DNA from: Hyphomicrobiales bacterium
GTDB taxonomy: Bacteria > Pseudomonadota > Alphaproteobacteria > Rhizobiales > Rhizobiaceae
Assembly: GCA_900472485.1 (NCBI GenBank)
Contig: UCII01000009.1
Location: 1-64,000, forward strand
Length of the DNA: 64,000 bases
Direction of reading: 5' to 3'
Shown in pieces: positions 48,630 through 56,602 of the stretch (the stretch's first letter is position 1; each line of letters begins with the position of its first letter). Both the position numbers and the translations under genes were made by a program. The notes beneath the pieces are model-generated. The model did no database searches, was not told where the DNA came from, and saw only the letters and a program-made list of their open reading frames with translations.

Positions 48630-48657
48630 AGAAAGGCGGCATTGAGCCGCCTTTTCG
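48630..48657 (-). terminator. intrinsic terminator of the MltB-like gene
   Basis: AAAGGCGGC pairs with GCCGCCTTT around ATTGA, 19 bases after the stop at 48676 on the minus strand. The minus strand shows only a short T tract. Confidence 0.75.
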
Positions 48658-48675
48658 ATCGATATATGGGAGAAA

Positions 48676-49920
48676 TCAAAGCGCGTTGAGCAGGGCCGTC
48701 GTCGCCCACCCGTCGGCTGGCAACCCCAGGCGAAACTGTTCCTTCTGGATGGCGACACGTGTGCCGGAGCCGAGGATGCCATCGATCTTGCCGACATCAT
48801 AGCCGCGGGCCACAAGCTTGGTCTGAAGTGCCTTCATGTCGACGTCATTGAGACCCGGCTCGGGATTGCCCTTGTTATAGGGTGGAGCGCCGGCAAAGCG
48901 GGTGGCGAAATAGGCGGCCGAGGTCGTGTAGATGAACGACTGGTTCCATCCGAGATAGGTATTGTAGTTCGGATAGGTTAGGAAGGCGGGCCCCTTGCGA
49001 CCTTGCGGCAGGATGAGAGCGGCGGGCAGGGAGCCGAAGCTCGTGTTGCCGTCGCGCGGTGTGACGCCGAGCTTGAACCAATCGCCCGCGGTCAGCGTGC
49101 CGCCGATACCGGATTTTTCCCAGGGAAGGTTGTCCGGAACCGTCACCTCCTGCAGCCAAGGCTGGCCACGCTGGAAGCCGAGATGCTGGAGGAATCGTGC
49201 CGTCGTCAGAATGACGTCAGGAGCGCTGGTTTTCAGATTGACATGGCCGTCGCCATCGCCATCCGTGCCATAGGCGATGATATCGGGTGGCAGCATCTGC
49301 GTCTGGCCGATTTCGCCCGCCCATGCGCCCGTCGTCGTTGCGGGGTCGACATCGCCGCGCTGGACGAGCTCGATCAGCGCGATCAGGCGCGGGCGGAAGA
49401 AGTCCGGCCGGCGGCAATCGTGCGAGAGAGTGACCAGCGCGTTGCGGGTGTTGAAATTGCCCTGGACGGCGCCGAAATCGGTTTCCATCGCCCAGAAGGC
49501 GGTGATGACACCCGGAGGTACGCCATAGTCCTGTTCGGCCTTGGCGAAGACATCGGCATATTGCTTCATCTTCTGGCGGCCGATGTCGAGACGGCCCTGG
49601 CTGACGGTGCGTTGGGAGAATTCGAGGAAGGTCTGTCGGAAGACGCCCTGACTGCGGTCCATGGCGAGAACCTTCTGGTCAATCTGGGCGCCGGCGAGTG
49701 TCTTGTCGGCAGAGGCTGCATCCGCACCATCGGCAATCGCTTCAGCCTTCACGCCAGCGAGGAATGCGGCGAGATCGCCGCCGCAGGCTACTTTCGGAGT
49801 GGCGTCGCTGCTCGCGGGCGGCACTGCGGCCGGGGCCGCGCTTTGAGCCAATGCCGTACCAGTCATGGCTGAGGCGAGGAGCAACGCAAGAGCGCCGCGT
49901 CGAATGGTGTGACGATCCAT
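48676..49920 (-). CDS. MltB-family lytic murein transglycosylase
   Basis: Encodes 414 residues. A signal peptide (about 1-25, ending ALAQS) leads into the SLT_2/MltB domain: GVPPGVITAFWAMETDFGAVQGNFN contains, in parts, the catalytic glutamate near residue 147, and GEIGQTQMLPPDI follows. A C-terminal peptidoglycan-binding-1 domain (VDMKALQTKLVARGYDVGKIDG) ends the protein. It cleaves glycan strands to 1,6-anhydro ends in the periplasm. There is no lipobox, so it is probably soluble. Confidence 0.93.
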   Translation of the reverse strand: MDRHTIRRGALALLLASAMTGTALAQSAAPAAVPPASSDATPKVACGGDLAAFLAGVKAEAIADGADAASADKTLAGAQIDQKVLAMDRSQGVFRQTFLEFSQRTVSQGRLDIGRQKMKQYADVFAKAEQDYGVPPGVITAFWAMETDFGAVQGNFNTRNALVTLSHDCRRPDFFRPRLIALIELVQRGDVDPATTTGAWAGEIGQTQMLPPDIIAYGTDGDGDGHVNLKTSAPDVILTTARFLQHLGFQRGQPWLQEVTVPDNLPWEKSGIGGTLTAGDWFKLGVTPRDGNTSFGSLPAALILPQGRKGPAFLTYPNYNTYLGWNQSFIYTTSAAYFATRFAGAPPYNKGNPEPGLNDVDMKALQTKLVARGYDVGKIDGILGSGTRVAIQKEQFRLGLPADGWATTALLNAL

Positions 49921-49999
49921 GAGCGATCCTTCCTAGTGATAGAATAGGGTCGCTTTCACAGAAGATTGTGACATAAGCAAGAGAGAAATGGGCCCAGTA

Positions 50000-50791
50000 T
50001 TAAGAATTTCCCTGCTTCTCTACTGCAGCCACCCAGTTTTGCCAGTTCTGCTCAGAACCGCCGAAAACATTGATGTCCGTCGGGCCTTTGATCCCCGGAA
50101 TGACACCCGTAGACGTATATTGCCAGAAGGCCCAGTTGCGACCCGCGTAAGTCTCTTTCGGGTGCTTGGCAACGGATCGGACCCAGAAGTGATAGTCCTG
50201 GAAATAGCCGACTAGATTTTCACGATGGAAGTCGACCGAAGTATAGATGATCGGGCGCTTGCCGTAATAAGCCTGCAGGCGATCCATAAAGCGTTTGATC
50301 TCGCTGCGTACCGTTTCAGGAGCCGGTCTGGTCTTGCAGGTCGGAGAGCCGGGGTTCCATTCGACGTCGACGACGGGCGGAAGCGCCATGGCATCCTTCG
50401 GCACGTTGCGGATGAACCAATCGGCCTGCTCGTCGGCCGTCGAGCAGAAATAGAAGAAATGATAGGGCGCATGCAGAAGCCCAGCAGCGCTCGCTTCATT
50501 CCAATACTCGGTGAAGCGCGGATCGATCCGGTCCTTGCCCTCCGTCGCCTTGATGAAGACGAAGGCGACACCCGAACCCTTGACGGCTTTCCAATCGATA
50601 TCGCCCTGCCACTTGGAAATATCGATGCCATGAATGGGATGGCGCTGCGGATGATCGCGGCCGAAGTCCTGGGGCTTTGTATCGGCGAATCTGGTCTTGG
50701 GAAGGGCCGCCGTCGATAAGGCATCATAGCCCGTCGTGCAGCCAGTCAAGGCAAGAGCGAGCGGCAGTAGGCATGCCAGAAGCCGGCGCAT
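50000..50791 (-). CDS. GH25 lysozyme-like lipoprotein
   Basis: Encodes 263 residues starting at ATG 50791 (AGGATATCT before it). The N-terminus is a lipoprotein signal with lipobox LTGC near residue 18. The GH25 muramidase domain shows HGIDISKWQGDIDW, FVFIKATEG, PPVVDVEWNPG and FWQYTSTGVIPGI, with the catalytic acids in DIS and DVEWN. It hydrolyses beta-1,4 bonds in peptidoglycan from the envelope. A longer frame from 50830 is not needed. Confidence 0.92.
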   Translation of the reverse strand: MRRLLACLLPLALALTGCTTGYDALSTAALPKTRFADTKPQDFGRDHPQRHPIHGIDISKWQGDIDWKAVKGSGVAFVFIKATEGKDRIDPRFTEYWNEASAAGLLHAPYHFFYFCSTADEQADWFIRNVPKDAMALPPVVDVEWNPGSPTCKTRPAPETVRSEIKRFMDRLQAYYGKRPIIYTSVDFHRENLVGYFQDYHFWVRSVAKHPKETYAGRNWAFWQYTSTGVIPGIKGPTDINVFGGSEQNWQNWVAAVEKQGNS

Positions 50792-51003
50792 AGATATCCT
50801 GTTATGGCCCGAGTGATCTTGCTGCCCCAAGACTTGGCTTCCGTAACGTGGTCCCCGAGAATCCGAAAGAGCGGCAGACCATACCGTTGCCAGCTGGTCT
50901 TGCCACTTTATTCACCATATCAACGTAAAAAATGCGTTATCTTCAAGCAAATTCTTATGCTTGGCGTCTTCGGAACCGAATTTGCGCTGGAATCTGTCGC
51001 CGC

Positions 51004-51678
51004 TCAGGCGCCGTGCCGGGTCGCTACGGCCCGCCAGGCGTAACCACGGCCGATCTTTTCGGTTTTCACCGACATGCCCCGCACTGCAGCCTTCTCTTCG
51101 AGCACTGTCAGAAGATCGGCGCGGGGAGTGACGTGGAATTTCTTCAGCCAGCCTTTGAGTATGGCACGGAACCAGCCTGGCAATCCTTCCTGCTGGCCGA
51201 AATCGACGATGTGAAGCTCGCCGCCCGGTGCGACTGCATCGAGCGACGCGTCGATAGCGCTTGTCCAGTCGGGGATCATCGAGAGCGCGTAGGAGATCAT
51301 CACGCGGTCGAAGCCGTCGGCGCTGAAATCGGCCGGCGAAAAGGCTGTAGCGTCGGCGACGCGAAAATCCGGCATCTCTTTCAGGCCGCGGAAATTGCCG
51401 CGTGCCGAGATCAGCATTTCCTGTGAGATATCCAGGCCATAGAGGCGGGCGGAGGGGAAGCGCCGATAGGCGAGCAGCATATTGCGGCCCGTGCCGCAGC
51501 CCACTTCCAGAAGCGAGCCGCCGACCGGAACATTCAGTTGTTCGATGGTTCGATCGCGGCCGAACAGGTAATATTTGCGGGTCAGGTCATAGATATGACG
51601 CTGATAACGGTACATGCCGTCCATCAGCTTGGCGTGGTTGTTCGCGCCGCTTTCTATGCTTGTATCCGCCTGGCTCAC
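51004..51678 (-). CDS. btaB: diacylglycerylhomoserine N-methyltransferase BtaB
   Basis: Encodes 224 residues. SAM motif I is LLEVGCGTGRNML near residue 57, followed by LYGLDISQEML and MISYALSMIPDW. It adds three methyl groups to diacylglycerylhomoserine, giving the betaine lipid DGTS. The gene overlaps btaA by 4 bases (ATGA), the arrangement known in rhizobia and Rhodobacter. Such lipids replace phospholipids under phosphate limitation. Confidence 0.92.
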   Translation of the reverse strand: MSQADTSIESGANNHAKLMDGMYRYQRHIYDLTRKYYLFGRDRTIEQLNVPVGGSLLEVGCGTGRNMLLAYRRFPSARLYGLDISQEMLISARGNFRGLKEMPDFRVADATAFSPADFSADGFDRVMISYALSMIPDWTSAIDASLDAVAPGGELHIVDFGQQEGLPGWFRAILKGWLKKFHVTPRADLLTVLEEKAAVRGMSVKTEKIGRGYAWRAVATRHGA

Positions 51679-52922
51679 GCTTTTTTCCCGTAGATGTGGA
51701 AGCCGCCATAGATGGCCGAGCGATCACGAACATTGAGCTCCTGCGAACGCTCTTCGAAATAGACCCACTGGTCGCGGATCGCTGGAGAGAGGCGGCCTTC
51801 GATGATGCTCTTTTCCGCGGCGGTGCGGAAGATGACGCGGGCGCCTTCGCGCGCCGTGCGGGTGATCTCGGCCCAGAGGCCATTGAGCTGCTCGTCGGTC
51901 ATCCAGTCCTGCGCATCGAGGAGGATATAGCGATCGCGCGAGGCCGCCGGCTTCGAGGCGAGAAGCTCGGTGAAATTGGCGTGATGGACGCTCACACGAT
52001 CGGCATTGGCGCGGATCGCTGCGTAGTGCTCCGGCTTGAGATAGGTGGGCAGGGGGCCTTGGTGCTGGGCAGCGTAGCGCCGAGAGAATGCCTGCCAGGC
52101 AAAGTAATTGTCGCGCATGGGGAAATGACAGGCGAGCTTTTCCAAGCGGTGTTTCAGCACGGCGGAAATGGAATCGTCACCGGCCAGGCTTGCAAGCTCG
52201 TCATATTGCTGCGGCGGGATGCCGAGACCGAAAAGCGAGCTCTTGCGGCCGAGCAGCCAGCGGACGGCCGGCTTGTCGAAGATCGGAGCGATCTCCTCCT
52301 CGAAGAACTGACGCTGCTCGCGCATGGTGCGGGCTTCCGCCATCTTTTGGAGGCGAACGCCGTGCAGGCGTGCCAGTATATGAGCGGCGCCGATAAAGCG
52401 GCCGAGAAGGCCGGTCTTGTAGATATTGCGGTTGAAGACCGTGATGCGGCGGCGGCCATAGAGATCGCGACCATCCCAGTAGTTAGCCGTTGCCGCGTCG
52501 AGGCGCGGTGCGATGAACTGGTCGTAAGCCTGGCTATTGCCCGCAAAATTGGCCGTTCCGAAGAAACGCACCAGGTCGGCATGGCCGGGGAGTAGGCGGA
52601 AGGCAGCAAGCTTCAGCTTGTTCAGTGCGATGTGGTGGCGATTGAGATCGACGACATCGATGGATGCGGGATTTTGCGAGAGGTAGGCGAGCATGTTGCA
52701 GCCGCCCGAACCGATGGTGACGATGCGATGATGCGCTTCCAGCTCCATCGCCTCCATATCGATATCCGGATCTTCCCAAATCTGCGGATAGACAAGGCCG
52801 GAAAACAACATGCCGAACAAGCGCTCGGAAAGGCCTGCCTTAGACAGTGCCTTGTGCTGCAGCAGAGCGTCCTTGAGTTTCCGGTTCTTTTGGAGACCGG
52901 CATCCGGGGCGAATTCCGTCAT
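51675..52922 (-). CDS. btaA: SAM:diacylglycerol 3-amino-3-carboxypropyltransferase BtaA
   Basis: Encodes 415 residues matching BtaA: LVYPQIWEDPDIDMEAMEL near residue 45, IVTIGSGGCNMLAYLSQNPASIDVVDLN (SAM loop, in parts) and a late YILLDAQDWMTDEQLNGLW. It moves the aminocarboxypropyl group of SAM to diacylglycerol, the first step of DGTS synthesis. It is followed by btaB. Induction by low phosphate through PhoB is known in relatives; a possible Pho box lies about 50 bases upstream. The ribosome binding site is weak. Confidence 0.93.
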   Translation of the reverse strand: MTEFAPDAGLQKNRKLKDALLQHKALSKAGLSERLFGMLFSGLVYPQIWEDPDIDMEAMELEAHHRIVTIGSGGCNMLAYLSQNPASIDVVDLNRHHIALNKLKLAAFRLLPGHADLVRFFGTANFAGNSQAYDQFIAPRLDAATANYWDGRDLYGRRRITVFNRNIYKTGLLGRFIGAAHILARLHGVRLQKMAEARTMREQRQFFEEEIAPIFDKPAVRWLLGRKSSLFGLGIPPQQYDELASLAGDDSISAVLKHRLEKLACHFPMRDNYFAWQAFSRRYAAQHQGPLPTYLKPEHYAAIRANADRVSVHHANFTELLASKPAASRDRYILLDAQDWMTDEQLNGLWAEITRTAREGARVIFRTAAEKSIIEGRLSPAIRDQWVYFEERSQELNVRDRSAIYGGFHIYGKKA

Positions 52923-52971
52923 CTGAGTCTTGTCACCAATTTGTGAAGTTCAGGGCGTGTAACCCGGTAAT

Positions 52972-52989
52972 GCTACAGTCTGATGACGC
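52972..52989 (-). promoter_or_regulatory. possible Pho box upstream of btaA
   Basis: On the minus strand GCGTCAT-CAGA-CTGTAGC resembles two CTGTCAT half-sites with four-base spacing, matching 9 of 14 key bases. It lies 50 bases before btaA. The match is imperfect and the assignment rests on the known phosphate control of DGTS genes. Confidence 0.3.
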
Positions 52990-53114
52990 GGGCTGTTGGC
53001 AGATCCAGCTGCAAAGCATCCTTGCACATATTTAAGGAGCCCTGATCATCATAGGTCTTTCATCTTGCTGCGTTTCCTGATTGTCTCCGCCTACCTTTCT
53101 GGAGAGTATGTGAC

Positions 53115-54503
53115 ATGCGTTTGATATCGAGAGTGATCGGGGCTCTTATTGTTTTGCTGCTGATCATTGTCGCCGGCGGAGCCGTCTGGCTCTCTCTTTA
53201 TCCGCCGGAATTGCTGAAGGTCGGTGATGGCTACGCGGCAAAGATCGTCTGCTCCAATACGTTCGTGGCCAAACGGGACCCGGACAAGGTGATGGAGGAG
53301 GATGTCCAGGCTCCCGGTAATCCGGCATTGAAGCTCATTCGCGTCTATGTCGATCGAGACGAGGGCGTGGTGACGGCCCGTTTCCTGGGATTGTTCGCGC
53401 CGAACCGTGCGCTTTATCGTGGCGCCCTCGGCTGTGCGCTGGTGCCGGACGGCGATCTGCAAACGGCTCGCAGCGCCGTCTTCCTCAACAAGGTGAAGGC
53501 GCCGAAGAACGATGCGGTTTGGCCGGATGGAGATACGGTAAACCTCGGTCAGGGCGATGTGGGGAGGAAGCTTGCCGATGTCGTATCGAATCCGGATCTC
53601 GCCGGGCCGGCCATGCGCGCGATCGTCGTGGTCAAGGATGGCCGTATTGTCGCCGAAACCTATGGCGATGGCTTCAATAAGGCAACGCCGCTGATCGGCT
53701 GGTCGATGACCAAGACGGTCAACGCCGCAATCATCGGCCGACTCATGCTGGCCGGGCGCATGTCCTTCGACGATCAAAATCTTCTGCCGCAATGGAGCGC
53801 TGACTCGCGCAAGGACATCAAGCTCAGCGATCTTCTTGCTATGGAAAGCGGGCTTGCGTTCAACGAATCCTATGGCACCGTATCGGATGTAACGCGCATG
53901 CTCTATCTCGACGCGGACGTGACCAGCATAGCAGCCAACGCGCATCAGTTGGCAGCACCGGGTGAGCGTTTCAGTTATTCCAGCGGTACAGCAGCGCTGC
54001 TTTCGCGCCTTTGGATGAACCGGCTGCCCAATCTGAGCGCTGCCATTTCCTATCCGCGCGAGGCACTTTTCGGACCGCTCGGCATGTACAGTGCCGTTTT
54101 CGAGGCCGATGAGCGCGGCACCTTTGTCGGCAGCTCCTATCTCTATGCCAACGCCCGCGACTGGGCGCGCTTTGGTCTCTTTTTGCTGCAGGACGGCGTC
54201 TGGAATGGGCACCGCCTGCTGCCGGAAGGTTTTGTCGGCGCTATGCGCACGCCCACGAACGCCTCCGAGGGTGTCTACTCGCAGGTTCAGACCTGGCTTG
54301 CAGGCCCGGGCGGCTCGAATGCGCAATTCGGTCTGCCCGCGGATACATTTTGGATGACTGGTCACGACGGCCAAACGGTCGCAATCGTCCCGTCCGCCAA
54401 TCTCGTCGTCGTGCGGATGGGGCTGACGCCAACCTGGGCGGATTATCGGCCGCAAATCCTACTGAAGCGGATCATGGATGTAATAAAGCCGGCCACGAAC
54501 TAG
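53115..54503 (+). CDS. serine hydrolase, class C beta-lactamase-like
   Basis: Encodes 462 residues. An N-terminal membrane helix (about residues 7-27) anchors or exports it. The beta-lactamase-like domain has the SxxK pair in GWSMTKTVNAA near residue 200, a YSS segment in the YxN position, and HDGQT in place of KTG near the end. Relatives include esterases, D-aminopeptidases and peptidoglycan-recycling enzymes; a true beta-lactamase is unlikely. GGAGAG precedes the ATG. Confidence 0.88.
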   Translation: MRLISRVIGALIVLLLIIVAGGAVWLSLYPPELLKVGDGYAAKIVCSNTFVAKRDPDKVMEEDVQAPGNPALKLIRVYVDRDEGVVTARFLGLFAPNRALYRGALGCALVPDGDLQTARSAVFLNKVKAPKNDAVWPDGDTVNLGQGDVGRKLADVVSNPDLAGPAMRAIVVVKDGRIVAETYGDGFNKATPLIGWSMTKTVNAAIIGRLMLAGRMSFDDQNLLPQWSADSRKDIKLSDLLAMESGLAFNESYGTVSDVTRMLYLDADVTSIAANAHQLAAPGERFSYSSGTAALLSRLWMNRLPNLSAAISYPREALFGPLGMYSAVFEADERGTFVGSSYLYANARDWARFGLFLLQDGVWNGHRLLPEGFVGAMRTPTNASEGVYSQVQTWLAGPGGSNAQFGLPADTFWMTGHDGQTVAIVPSANLVVVRMGLTPTWADYRPQILLKRIMDVIKPATN

Positions 54504-54514
54504 GCCGGCTTTTC
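54485..54514 (+). terminator. terminator containing the hydrolase stop codon
   Basis: AAAGCCGGCC pairs with GGCCGGCTTT around ACGAACTA, followed by TCAG. The last codons and the TAG stop (54501-54503) of the hydrolase gene lie within the hairpin. It also separates this gene from the convergent SLT gene. Confidence 0.8.
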
Positions 54515-54532
54515 AGAACGATCACGATAAAA

Positions 54533-55687
54533 TCAGTAGTTGCCGTTGGCGACGTCCGTCAGGCCCTTGCGTTTGGCGTCGTAGTAATAGCCGCGGGCAT
54601 AAAGCTGGACGGCATTGGCTTCCTTGTTCTGAGCCTTGCTGTCGGCCGTCATCCATGCGCCGCGTAGATATTTGGCGGCATATTTGATGTTGGTTTCTGC
54701 GTCGAGAAGGCCGGACGCCGGGCCTTCGTAGCCCATGGACTTCGCCGTATTGTACTTGATCTGCATGAGGCCGAAATATCCGGCGCGATTATAGGCCTTC
54801 GGATTGTAACGGCTTTCGCGGTGAACGACGCGATGGATCAGGGATTCCGGAATTTCGTAAAGCTTGGCGTATTTCTGGATGAGCTTGGAAACGTAGCTCT
54901 TTTCCTCAGCCGGAACATCGGAATCGTAATTCGCAGTGTTGGTGGTGGTCATGACAGCCGGAACGACCGTCGGACCGCTACTGTCGAAATTGAAGTCGTA
55001 ATGCATGCGGTTGTCCGCATAGCGCGGAACGCCGATCTGCGCGGGCGTGGCAAAGGCGACTTCAGCCTGCGGCATCGAACCAGGACGTGGCGTCGGCACG
55101 GCGACCTGAATGGCTGCGACATCCGAGGTCATCGGAATGGTCGTCTGGCTCTGAGCCACGGAGGAGGAGACCGGTGTGAGTGCGGCATCACCGGGACGCG
55201 CCGGATTGGGCATGGGGATCGCGACCACGGAAGGCACCAGGGGCACGTCGGATGCTGCATAGGCCGCTGCGGCTGACGTGCTGCCCGCGGGAGCGCCCGT
55301 TGCGGCAGCGATTGCGGCGGTTCCCTGATTGGCAGCGTTCGCTACAGGCGTGCCGAAACGTCCCGCGTCCATCTGCTGCTGGCTTGCGGCAGCAACGTTT
55401 GTCGTAGCCGGAGCAACGCGACCGGACTTTGCCATTGCTGTTTGTTGCGGCTGCCGCGGACCGATGAAATTCGGCGATACCGCAGCCACTGCGATGCCGC
55501 CTGCAGGCGCGGTTGCGCCGGTGGCGGTCAGGGTCGTATTCGGATGCGGCACGTTGGCATGTGCCGACGGGAGTTCTGCCTGAGACGTCTGCTGCTGCTG
55601 AGTGCTTGCGCACCCGGCGAGAGCGCCGCACATCACTGCCGACAAGGCAACGCTGCGCTTCAGGCTGGGAAATCCGATCGTTACCAT
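54533..55687 (-). CDS. lipoprotein lytic transglycosylase (SLT domain)
   Basis: Encodes 384 residues from ATG 55687. A lipobox LAGC near residue 26 predicts a lipid anchor. Residues about 30-260 are low-complexity, rich in Ala, Pro, Thr and Gln. The C-terminal SLT domain has SLIHRVVHRESRYNPKAYN with the catalytic glutamate, GYFGLMQIKYNTAKSMGY and NIKYAAKYL. It cleaves peptidoglycan glycan strands in the periplasm. A longer frame from 55747 would place a charged stretch before the signal. Confidence 0.9.
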   Translation of the reverse strand: MVTIGFPSLKRSVALSAVMCGALAGCASTQQQQTSQAELPSAHANVPHPNTTLTATGATAPAGGIAVAAVSPNFIGPRQPQQTAMAKSGRVAPATTNVAAASQQQMDAGRFGTPVANAANQGTAAIAAATGAPAGSTSAAAAYAASDVPLVPSVVAIPMPNPARPGDAALTPVSSSVAQSQTTIPMTSDVAAIQVAVPTPRPGSMPQAEVAFATPAQIGVPRYADNRMHYDFNFDSSGPTVVPAVMTTTNTANYDSDVPAEEKSYVSKLIQKYAKLYEIPESLIHRVVHRESRYNPKAYNRAGYFGLMQIKYNTAKSMGYEGPASGLLDAETNIKYAAKYLRGAWMTADSKAQNKEANAVQLYARGYYYDAKRKGLTDVANGNY

Positions 55688-55821
55688 TCTGTCACTTTCG
55701 AAAAAACCAAACCTAATTTCGATGCAATTCGGCCACAGGACCGCCAAATTCGGTCACAGGATCGATAAAATTATGAATCCCCATTAACCTATCCGTGATC
55801 ACCCCGCAACCCTGCGCCGCC

Positions 55822-56457
55822 TCAGGCCGCCATCCGACGGTATCCGGCGGTCACTGCACCGGCTGCAATCAACAGGGTTCCGCCGGTTCTGTTAACGACG
55901 CGTTGCACGCTTGCCTTGCGGATGAAGCCACGTGCCATATCGGCGACGAACACGTAAATAAGCGAATTCAAGGCCGCCAAGGTGAGGAAAGTTGCCTCTA
56001 GAATAAGCGTTTGCTGAAGAAATGGCTTCGACATGTCGAGAAATTGCGGAACGAATGCAATGAAAAAGACGATGCTTTTCGGGTTGAGAGCCGTTACAAC
56101 ATATGCGTGTAAGAGAATTTTTAACGGTTTTTCCTCTGGGAGATTGTCATTGTCGCCTAGAGGACCCGTCACAATCGGGGCTCTCCAGAGCTTGATTCCG
56201 AGGAAAACGAGGTAGGCTGCGCCGATCAGCTTAAGAATCGTGAATAGTGTCGCTGATGTGGCGAGAAGAGCGCCGAGACCGGCTAGCGATGCGGTCATTG
56301 CCGTGAAATCCCCAAGCGTGACACCAGTCACCGTTGCCAGCGCCGTCTTGCGGCCGTGGCCGAGCGCATAGGATATCACCAGGAGAATGGTCGGACCCGG
56401 TATGGCCAACATGATACAGGACGCGGCGGCGAAAGCGAGCCAGGTTTCGATGGACAT
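55822..56457 (-). CDS. LysE/RhtB-family exporter
   Basis: Encodes 211 residues with about six predicted helices. The family start AIPGPTILLVISYALGHGRK with the PGP motif is at about residue 18-37, and ALNPKSIVFFIAFVPQFLD is near residue 120. It probably exports amino acids or homoserine-type compounds. GAGGAGGATTCT precedes ATG 56457. Single gene; an unusual repeat-palindrome block lies just upstream. Confidence 0.9.
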   Translation of the reverse strand: MSIETWLAFAAASCIMLAIPGPTILLVISYALGHGRKTALATVTGVTLGDFTAMTASLAGLGALLATSATLFTILKLIGAAYLVFLGIKLWRAPIVTGPLGDNDNLPEEKPLKILLHAYVVTALNPKSIVFFIAFVPQFLDMSKPFLQQTLILEATFLTLAALNSLIYVFVADMARGFIRKASVQRVVNRTGGTLLIAAGAVTAGYRRMAA

Positions 56458-56513
56458 AGAATCCTCCTCTATTCCTCTTCCGCCGTCAGCAAAGACATTG
56501 GATTTGCGATCCG

Positions 56514-56546
56514 TCAATCCGCCTGATTGTCAATCAGGCGGATTGA
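56514..56546. repeat. 33-base perfect palindrome
   Basis: TCAATCCGCCTGATTG, a central T, and CAATCAGGCGGATTGA form perfect 16-base arms. It stands 57 bases upstream of the LysE-type gene on the minus strand and downstream of pfp. It could form a hairpin in RNA or a binding site; no U-run follows on either strand. Confidence 0.7.
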
Positions 56547-56602
56547 CCACCGATTAGGCCGATTGATCGCCAATCGGTCCGGTTGATCACCATTTGGTCA
56601 GG
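56541..56602. repeat. imperfect 20-base tandem repeats
   Basis: Three units start at 56541, 56561 and 56581: GATTGACCACCGATTAGGCC, GATTGATCGCCAATCGGTCC and GGTTGATCACCATTTGGTCA. The middle one also forms a hairpin (CCGATTG...CAATCGG, 56559-56577). The third contains the pfp stop codon (56598-56600, minus strand). The first overlaps the right arm of the 33-base palindrome. Confidence 0.65.

Noticed and set aside
52931..52948. TTGTCAC-CAAT-TTGTGAA as a Pho box
   Set aside because: It reads in the wrong orientation for btaA, ends almost at its start codon and the second half-site matches poorly.
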